8,381 bases of DNA from the NCBI GenBank assembly GCA_036558265.1, contig DATBFY010000491.1, positions 1 to 8,381 of the forward strand. The letters run 5' to 3'. This document shows positions 4,019-8,381 of this stretch, one piece after another. The notes beneath the pieces were generated by a model. It was not told the DNA's origin and ran no database searches. It saw nothing but the letters and a program-made list of their open reading frames with translations. Source of the DNA: RYN-433 sp036558265. Its GTDB lineage: Bacteria > Planctomycetota > Phycisphaerae > Tepidisphaerales > Tepidisphaeraceae. Every line of letters starts with the position of its first letter. Within the stretch, counting starts at the first letter, position 1. The translations under genes and the position numbers were made by a program.

Positions 4019-5180
4019 AGGACTTCGCGTTCTTCAGCCGCTCCCGCAGGATCGTCAGCACCATCGCCTCTTCCGGTTTAAGCCGCTTCAGCTCGCCCTT
4101 GAGGCGCCTTTCGACCTTTCGCCTCAGCATCCCCAGCAGCGTGCCGTCCAGGTACGAGTCGACGATCGCCGGGTGGATGTAGCATTTGCGGCAGACTGCC
4201 CGGGTGTTACCCAGTTTCGCAGCCACCGCCTCCACCGCCCTCACGATGTTCTTCTTCGCCATCGCCTGCGAGTCGAATTCCTTCAGCTCCCCAAGCGCCA
4301 TCGCCGCCAGTACCGTGCCCGCCCAGGTGCGAAAGTCCTTAGCCGTGAATTCCTCCCCCGCGATCGCACGGATGTAATCATTGACGTCGGTCGAGCCGAT
4401 GTCGCGCACGTTGCCGGCCTCGTCCAGGTATTGAAGCAACTCCTGCCCCGGCAGGTCCTGGCACTGCTTGACGATCCGCGCCAGCCGCGGGTCCTCCAGG
4501 TCGATCTCGTGTTCGATTCCCGATTTCCCGCGAAAACGCAGGCGGATCTTCGAACCGTTGATTCGCGCGTGCTTGTCCTGAAGCGTCGTCAACCCGTAGG
4601 AGCGATTCGACTTCGCGTACTCCTCATTCCCCACGCGGATCAGCGTCGTTTCCAAGAGCCGCACCACCGTCGCCAGCACCTTCTCCCGCGGCAGACCGGG
4701 CCTGCGCAGGTCCCGTTCGAGGCGCCGCCGCATCTCCGGCAGGGCGCGGGCGAACGCGATCATCCGGCTGTACTTGGTCTGCTCGCGCACCGCGCGGAAG
4801 CGCGCGTGGTAACGGTACTGCTTGCGGCCGCGGGCGTCGTAACCGGTGGCCTGTAGGTGACCCGCCGAGTCGGGGCAAATCCAGACTTCGCTCCAGGCAG
4901 GGGGGATGACCAGTGATTTGATCCGCCGCAGGGTCTCTTCATCGCGAATGGGCTTTCCGTGGGGGTCTACATAGTTGAAGCCGGTACCGGCCCTGCGGCG
5001 CCGGATGCCAGGGGTCTCATCTGAGACGTACGTCAATGAAACCGACGAGGCCGCTGCGACGGGGTCGGCCGGCGGTGCACTGGGAATGGGGATCTCGCGC
5101 CTCGGCTTCCAGGACGCCGGAAGGCGTTTGTGCTTCAGACGTTGCGAGACAGGTGCGCTGGCGGGCATGGGCGGGCTCAT
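4017..5180 (-). CDS. DNA topoisomerase IB (poxvirus-type, bacterial)
   Basis: This 387-residue enzyme relaxes supercoiled DNA by nicking one strand through a 3'-phosphotyrosyl link, without ATP. The N-terminal DNA-binding part is at about 48-140 (TYVSDETPGIRRRR, GFNYVDPHGKPI, IPPAWSEVWI, GYDARGRKQYRYH). The catalytic domain follows with IRVGNEEYAKSNRSYGLTTL (181-200), LRFRGKSG (214-221), DFRTWAGT (282-289) and CYIHPAIVDSYLDG (333-346). From the family pattern, the likely active-site residues are R182, K219, R284 and the nucleophile Y343, with H336 near it. The length is slightly above the usual 310-350 because of a Pro/Arg-rich N-terminal extension of about 45 residues. The start at 5180 has no clear ribosome site; M5 is an alternative. 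It is a single gene, convergent with the CHRD gene and divergent from the membrane protein at 5288. Such enzymes are accessory in bacteria. Confidence 0.93.
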   Translation of the reverse strand: MSPPMPASAPVSQRLKHKRLPASWKPRREIPIPSAPPADPVAAASSVSLTYVSDETPGIRRRRAGTGFNYVDPHGKPIRDEETLRRIKSLVIPPAWSEVWICPDSAGHLQATGYDARGRKQYRYHARFRAVREQTKYSRMIAFARALPEMRRRLERDLRRPGLPREKVLATVVRLLETTLIRVGNEEYAKSNRSYGLTTLQDKHARINGSKIRLRFRGKSGIEHEIDLEDPRLARIVKQCQDLPGQELLQYLDEAGNVRDIGSTDVNDYIRAIAGEEFTAKDFRTWAGTVLAAMALGELKEFDSQAMAKKNIVRAVEAVAAKLGNTRAVCRKCYIHPAIVDSYLDGTLLGMLRRKVERRLKGELKRLKPEEAMVLTILRERLKNAKS

Positions 5181-5264
5181 GCGAGCGCCGTGCCAGAACC
5201 TTGGGACTGCCCCATTGAGGCGGTGCGCAGAAAGCCGATTGACAGGCGACCTTAAGTTAGTTAG

Positions 5265-5273
5265 TGCTATAAA
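5265..5273 (+). promoter_or_regulatory. Likely extended -10 promoter for the membrane protein / radical SAM pair
   Basis: TGCTATAAA fits an extended -10 element and lies 14 bp upstream of the start codon, in the AT-rich part of the 107-bp divergent spacer. A consensus TTGACA at 5239-5244 is 23 bp upstream, too far for a normal pair with this -10, so the -35 contact is uncertain. The tandem TTAGTTAGT at 5257-5265 lies between them. Confidence 0.5.
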
Positions 5274-5276
5274 ACA

Positions 5277-5281
5277 AGAGG
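5277..5281 (+). promoter_or_regulatory. Ribosome binding site of the four-helix membrane protein
   Basis: AGAGG lies 6 nt upstream of the ATG at 5288. With the extended -10 above, transcription would start close to this site, giving a very short leader. Confidence 0.55.
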
Positions 5282-5287
5282 CGCGCG

Positions 5288-5665
5288 ATGGCGATCACGC
5301 ACGTTGCCAACTGGTATGCCGGGTGGGGACTGGTCCTGAGCGCCTTCGTTGTCGGCGCCGCCCTGGGGTTGTTCTTCCATCACGACGGTTTCCTCGGGGG
5401 CTACGCGTCATTCCGCCGACGGGTTGTCCGACTCGGGCACATCGCCCTGGCGGCGCTGGGGATGATGAACGTGCTGTACGCGCTTTCGCCCTGGCCGGTG
5501 GTCGCGCGGTGGAACGCGGGATGGGCGGGACTTCTCTGGATCATCGGTGCCGTGGCGATGCCGGCGGTCTGCTTCCTGACCGGCTGGCGGGCATCGTGTC
5601 GAAACCTGTTCTTCATCCCCGTCGCGTCCCTGGTCGCGGCGGTGGTCCTGACCTTGATCGGGTGA
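5288..5665 (+). CDS. Four-helix integral membrane protein, function unknown
   Basis: The 125-residue product is almost wholly membrane-embedded, with helices at about 9-30, 48-66, 78-98 and 106-124. The first loop is charged and looks conserved in character (HHDGFLGGYASFRRRVVRLGHIA, 31-53), with paired His and an Arg cluster that would sit on the cytosolic side. There are Cys residues at 95 and 104 but no CxxC or heme motif. I do not recognise the family. It has a good ribosome site and probable promoter and stops 3 bp before the radical SAM gene, so the two are almost certainly co-transcribed and translationally coupled. That makes it a candidate membrane partner, or a carrier or processing protein for the enzyme's product; this is inference from position only. 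Confidence 0.8.
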   Translation: MAITHVANWYAGWGLVLSAFVVGAALGLFFHHDGFLGGYASFRRRVVRLGHIALAALGMMNVLYALSPWPVVARWNAGWAGLLWIIGAVAMPAVCFLTGWRASCRNLFFIPVASLVAAVVLTLIG

Positions 5666-5668
5666 ATT

Positions 5669-7000
5669 ATGCGAATCGGTTTCCTGGCGATGAGCGGCGT
5701 TCGGGCGCACGATCCGGTGCTCTTAAAGCTTGGGCTGACGCTCCCCGGGTTCGTCGAGCGGAGCAAGACGGTGGCGCAACTGCCCAGTCTCGGGCTGCTG
5801 TACCTCGCCGCCTGCACGCCCCCGGGACATGACGTGCGGTATTTCGAAGCCGAGCGCGATGGTGCCGAGCCGGCCGAGGTCTACACCTGCGACCTGGTCG
5901 CGATCAGCACCTTCTCGGCGCAAATATTTGAAGCCTACGCGATCGCCGATCGCCTGCGCGCCGCCGGCGTGAAGGTGGCGATGGGCGGATTGCACGTGAG
6001 CGCCTTGCCGGAGGAGGCGGCGGCCCATGCCGACTACGTGATCATCGGAGAAGGGGAAAACGTCTGGCCGGCGGTCGTAGGGTCGGCGGAACGTGATCTG
6101 GATCGCGGTCGGATCTTCGATGCCCGGGATACCGGGCCGGTGGACGTCAAGCAGTTGCCCGTGCCGCGGTATGACCTGCTGGGCGACCGGCCTTACAACC
6201 GCTTCACGGTGCAGACGACTCGTGGGTGCCCGTGGCGGTGCGACTTTTGCGCCTCGACGGTCATGTTGTCGCACCGATACCGCCGCCGACCTGTCGAAGA
6301 CGTGGTCCGCGACATCCGGGCAATTCAGCAGGTCCGAGAGCGTCCGTTCATCGAGTTCGCCGATGACAACACGTTCGTGGACAAGGAGTGGGGCAAGGAA
6401 CTCTGCCGGCAGTTGATCCCGCTGCGCATCAAGTGGTTCACGGAGACGGACGTCACGGTGGGTGACGACGGGGAGCTACTCGACCTGATGCGTCGCGCCG
6501 GGTGCCGGCAGGTCTTGATCGGCCTGGAAAGCCCCGCCCCCGGCCCACTGGCGGGCATCGAGATGAAGGCCGACGTCAAGCGAAAATGGGCGAGCCACTA
6601 CGTCGAGCGCCTGGCGGCCATCCAGGGGCACGGCGTGACGGTGAACGGGTGCTTCATCCTGGGGCTGGACGGGCATACGACTTCGATCTTTGAACAGGTG
6701 TTGGATTTCAGCGTCGCGCATCATCTGTACGACGTGCAGATCACGGTTTTGACCGCGTTTCCGGGCACGCCGCTTTACGCGCGGCTGTTGCAGGAGGGAC
6801 GGATCCTCGCGCCGGGGCGGTGGGATCTGTGTACGCTGTTCGACGTCAATCACGAGCCGCGGGGGATAACGGCGAGGGAGTTGCGGGAGGGGATGTACTG
6901 GTTGTCGGAGCGGCTTTATAGCGCGGAGACGACGGCGGAGCGGCGCAGTGGGTTCTTTCGGGGTGTACGCAAGAGAGCGGCGAGCAAGCTCGCCCGCTAA
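5669..7000 (+). CDS. B12-binding-domain radical SAM enzyme
   Basis: This 443-residue protein has the two-domain layout of class B radical SAM enzymes. An N-terminal cobalamin-binding-type fold covers about 1-150 (MRIGFLAMSG, LGLLYLAACTPPGHDVRYFE, DLVAISTFS, VAMGGLHVSALPEEAAAHADYVIIGEGE). The radical SAM core starts at TTRGCPWRCDFC, whose C187, C191 and C194 bind the 4Fe-4S cluster, followed by IEFADDNTF (228-236) and VLIGLESP (282-289). The end, with LTAFPGTPLYARLLQEGRIL (361-380), resembles the DUF4070 tail of hopanoid-type (HpnJ/HpnP-like) and related enzymes. No DxHxxG lower-ligand motif is evident, as in many of these proteins. The substrate cannot be read from the sequence; methylation or rearrangement of a lipid or secondary metabolite is typical of relatives. 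It starts 3 bp after the four-helix membrane gene and has no strong ribosome site, which implies coupling. Confidence 0.92.
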   Translation: MRIGFLAMSGVRAHDPVLLKLGLTLPGFVERSKTVAQLPSLGLLYLAACTPPGHDVRYFEAERDGAEPAEVYTCDLVAISTFSAQIFEAYAIADRLRAAGVKVAMGGLHVSALPEEAAAHADYVIIGEGENVWPAVVGSAERDLDRGRIFDARDTGPVDVKQLPVPRYDLLGDRPYNRFTVQTTRGCPWRCDFCASTVMLSHRYRRRPVEDVVRDIRAIQQVRERPFIEFADDNTFVDKEWGKELCRQLIPLRIKWFTETDVTVGDDGELLDLMRRAGCRQVLIGLESPAPGPLAGIEMKADVKRKWASHYVERLAAIQGHGVTVNGCFILGLDGHTTSIFEQVLDFSVAHHLYDVQITVLTAFPGTPLYARLLQEGRILAPGRWDLCTLFDVNHEPRGITARELREGMYWLSERLYSAETTAERRSGFFRGVRKRAASKLAR

Positions 7001-7053
7001 AAGTCTTGTGGGTTAAGGTTCTGTGGGCATCGCGACGGCTGGCGGGAATTCGT

Positions 7054-7059
7054 TACAAT
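7054..7059 (+). promoter_or_regulatory. Possible -10 element just upstream of the ABC ATPase
   Basis: TACAAT lies 11 bp before the ATG at 7071. If used, transcription would begin within a few bases of the start codon, giving a near-leaderless mRNA, in keeping with the lack of a Shine-Dalgarno there. No clear -35 lies 17 bp upstream. Read-through from the radical SAM gene, 70 bp upstream with no terminator between, is an equally good source of transcript. Confidence 0.35.
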
Positions 7060-7070
7060 CCGCCGCCGAG

Positions 7071-8159
7071 ATGACCTCGGTGCGGCTGGAACATCTTTCG
7101 AAGTCGTTCGGGAGCGTCGTGGCGGTGGACGACGTGAGCCTGGACATCGAGGCGGGGGAGATCTTTTTCCTGCTGGGGCCGTTGGGCTGCGGGAAATCGA
7201 CGCTGCTGCGGTTGATCGCGGGGCTGCACGAGCCGACAGCGGGGCGCATCCTTTTCAATGACCGCGACGTAACATCGCAGGGGACGGACCGGCGCAACGC
7301 GGTAATGGTCTTCCAGTCCTACGCGCTCTGGCCGCACATGAGCGTGGAGGAGAACGTCCGATTCGGGCTGGAGGTGCGGCACGTGCCGCGGGCGGAGCAG
7401 GCCACACGCGTGGCGGAAGCGATTCGGCTGGTGCAGCTTGAGGCGCTGGCGAAGCGCAAGCCCAACGAACTCTCGGGCGGTCAGCAGCAGCGGGTGGCGC
7501 TGGCGCGGGCGCTGGTGGTACACCCGGATTGTTTGCTCTTAGACGAGCCGCTCTCGAACCTGGACGCGAAGCTGCGGCTGGAGATGCGCACGGAGATCCG
7601 GCGGATCTGTCGCAGCGCGGGGCTGACCGCGATCTACGTGACCCACGACCAGAAGGAGGCGCTTTCGATCGCGGATCGCATGGCGGTGCTGAACAAGGGG
7701 CGGATCGAGCAGGTGGGGCGGCCGCAGGATCTTTACTTGAGGCCCGGCAACGTGTTCGTCGCGAACTTCATGGGGGAGACGAACCTCCTCGCGGGGACGG
7801 TTCGCCAGGTAGACGGCGGGCGGACGGCGGTGCAGACGGCGATCGGGACAATTCACTCTGCGACATCCGCGGCGGACGTCCGCGAGGGCGAGAAGGTCAC
7901 GATCAGCCTGCGGCCCGAGGCGGTGCGGATCGGCGATGTCCCCACCGGCGCCGATCGGCCAAACGTCTTCGATGCGACGGTACACGACACGGTTTACCTG
8001 GGGGAGGTCGCCCAGCACCAGGTGAGCATTGGGGTTGACGGGAGGGAGAGGACGCTGAAGGCCTTCGAGCTCAACCCGAAGATCGTCGCCCGCGACGACG
8101 CCCGTGAGCCCGCGCGCATCTGGTTCGAACCGGCGGATGTGGTGGTGTTGAAAGAGTGA
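7071..8159 (+). CDS. ABC transporter ATPase with TOBE domain (PotA/FbpC/UgpC type)
   Basis: This 362-residue protein is the cytosolic ATPase of an importer. All nucleotide-binding motifs are present: Walker A GPLGCGKST (36-44, with Leu where Ser is usual), Q-loop Q82 in VFQSYALWPHMSV, signature LSGGQQQR (134-141), Walker B CLLLDEP (154-160), D-loop SNLDAKLR and switch H192 in YVTHDQKEA. The C-terminal part (about 240-360) is a regulatory TOBE-like domain with ISLRPEAVRIG (278-288). This class serves polyamine, ferric iron, sugar or glycerol-phosphate importers; the substrate is not decidable from the ATPase. The solute-binding protein begins 66 bp downstream, so the order is ATPase then binding protein, with permeases expected beyond the window. 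The start at 7071 fits the family N-terminus (VRLEHLSKSFG); a GTG at 7023 would add 16 unrelated residues. Confidence 0.93.
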   Translation: MTSVRLEHLSKSFGSVVAVDDVSLDIEAGEIFFLLGPLGCGKSTLLRLIAGLHEPTAGRILFNDRDVTSQGTDRRNAVMVFQSYALWPHMSVEENVRFGLEVRHVPRAEQATRVAEAIRLVQLEALAKRKPNELSGGQQQRVALARALVVHPDCLLLDEPLSNLDAKLRLEMRTEIRRICRSAGLTAIYVTHDQKEALSIADRMAVLNKGRIEQVGRPQDLYLRPGNVFVANFMGETNLLAGTVRQVDGGRTAVQTAIGTIHSATSAADVREGEKVTISLRPEAVRIGDVPTGADRPNVFDATVHDTVYLGEVAQHQVSIGVDGRERTLKAFELNPKIVARDDAREPARIWFEPADVVVLKE

Positions 8160-8161
8160 TC

Positions 8162-8222
8162 CGTAGCGCGGGCGCCTCGCCCGTGTCTTTGAAAAAATCA
8201 CGGGCGGGGCGCCCGTGCTACG
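8162..8222. repeat. Long inverted repeat: 24-bp arms, 13-nt spacer
   Basis: Arms 8162-8185 and 8199-8222 pair over all 24 positions in RNA, with only two G-U wobbles. The arms begin CGTAGCGCGGGC and end GCCCGTGCTACG, around TCTTTGAAAAAAT. It fills nearly the whole gap between the ATPase stop (8159) and the start codon of the binding protein (8225). There is no T-run after it, and a terminator in mid-operon would be odd. GC-rich GGGCG/CGCCC palindromes of this kind are, from memory, common dispersed intergenic elements in planctomycete-like genomes. In the mRNA it would hold the region just before the next start codon in a very stable stem. Confidence 0.9.
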
Positions 8223-8224
8223 AG

Positions 8225-8381
8225 ATGTTGAGAAATCTCTCGATCTTCTTGTTGCTCGCAGCCATCGTCGCGCTGCCGTTCCTCTTGCGCAAGGACGAGC
8301 CGACGGGAAACTGGCACGAGGGTGACCCGACGCTGACCATCGTGACGCCGCACAACGAGGCGATCCGCTACGAATTCGAGC
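8225..8381 (+). CDS. Extracellular solute-binding protein of an ABC importer, N-terminal part
   Basis: The 52 visible codons are cut by the right edge. They begin with a hydrophobic signal or anchor segment (MLRNLSIFLLLAAIVALPFLLRK, 1-23), without a lipobox Cys. The mature start of a type-1 periplasmic binding fold follows: DPTLTIVTPHNEAIRYEFE (34-52). That phrase closely resembles the opening of iron/polyamine-class binding proteins (VIVTPHNE...I..EFE), so it probably supplies substrate to the importer driven by the ATPase upstream. No separate ribosome site is free: the bases before the ATG are CTACGAG, most of them inside the 24-bp arm of the inverted repeat. Translation may therefore be limited by that structure. 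Confidence 0.75.
   Translation, partial: MLRNLSIFLLLAAIVALPFLLRKDEPTGNWHEGDPTLTIVTPHNEAIRYEFE

Noticed and set aside
4173..4856. Long plus-strand open frame inside the topoisomerase gene
   Set aside because: It is antisense to a clear enzyme with intact catalytic motifs; its composition is what the opposite strand of that gene would give.
5239..5273. TTGACA and TATAAA as a sigma-70 promoter pair
   Set aside because: The 23-bp spacing is too long for a normal pair; only the extended -10 part was kept as a likely promoter.
4975..5832. 285-residue plus-strand open frame spanning the topoisomerase 5' end, the promoter region and two later genes
   Set aside because: It overlaps three well-supported genes in other frames and shows no domain.
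7071..8159. Leu in place of Ser in Walker A (GPLGCGKST) as a sign of an inactive ATPase
   Set aside because: That position is variable in the GxxGxGK[ST] motif and every catalytic residue, including the Walker B Asp-Glu and the switch His, is present.
7539..8201. 220-residue minus-strand open frame opposite the ABC ATPase
   Set aside because: It is antisense to a full ATPase/TOBE protein and begins inside the long inverted repeat; no independent support.

Overview
The window looks like chromosomal DNA from a high-GC planctomycete-like bacterium (Planctomycetes or a close PVC relative). This is inferred from a secreted CHRD protein with a PEP-CTERM-type sorting tail, a bacterial poxvirus-type topoisomerase IB, several small orphan membrane proteins, weak or absent Shine-Dalgarno sites, and many non-coding palindromic or repeated elements between genes. 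No 16S or other marker is present, so the assignment is moderate.

Positions 1-3106 form a repeat-rich accessory block with all genes on the minus strand. They are: the first codons of a gene running off the left edge; a two-helix membrane protein of unknown function (512-1099); a DUF4304-like protein (1376-1969); a second small two-helix membrane protein (2079-2453); and a small HExxH zinc-metalloprotease-like protein (2717-3106). Two copies of a roughly 158-bp element, about 93% identical (32-189 and 2466-2622), sit directly upstream of two different genes in the same orientation. The homology runs through a Shine-Dalgarno and a start codon. A 33-bp sequence coding the C-terminal ADWGFPR plus stop of the metalloprotease recurs at 1108-1140 without the rest of the gene. 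Other structured elements lie at 328-363 and 2006-2063.

Positions 3386-5180 hold a plus-strand CHRD/PEP-CTERM secreted protein with an excellent RBS. It converges on a minus-strand topoisomerase IB, with a strong terminator between them.

Positions 5265-8381 are all plus strand. A probable promoter precedes a four-helix membrane protein, which is tightly coupled (3-bp gap) to a B12-binding-domain radical SAM enzyme. A PotA/FbpC-type ABC transporter ATPase with a TOBE domain follows, probably from its own near-leaderless promoter. Next comes a long inverted repeat ending 2 nt before the start codon of a truncated gene for an extracellular solute-binding protein, probably the partner of the ATPase.

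I see no CRISPR array, tRNA, rRNA, transposase or recognisable defence island. The least explained items are the duplicated leader element and the coupled membrane protein / radical SAM pair. Neither amounts to a demonstrated new system.
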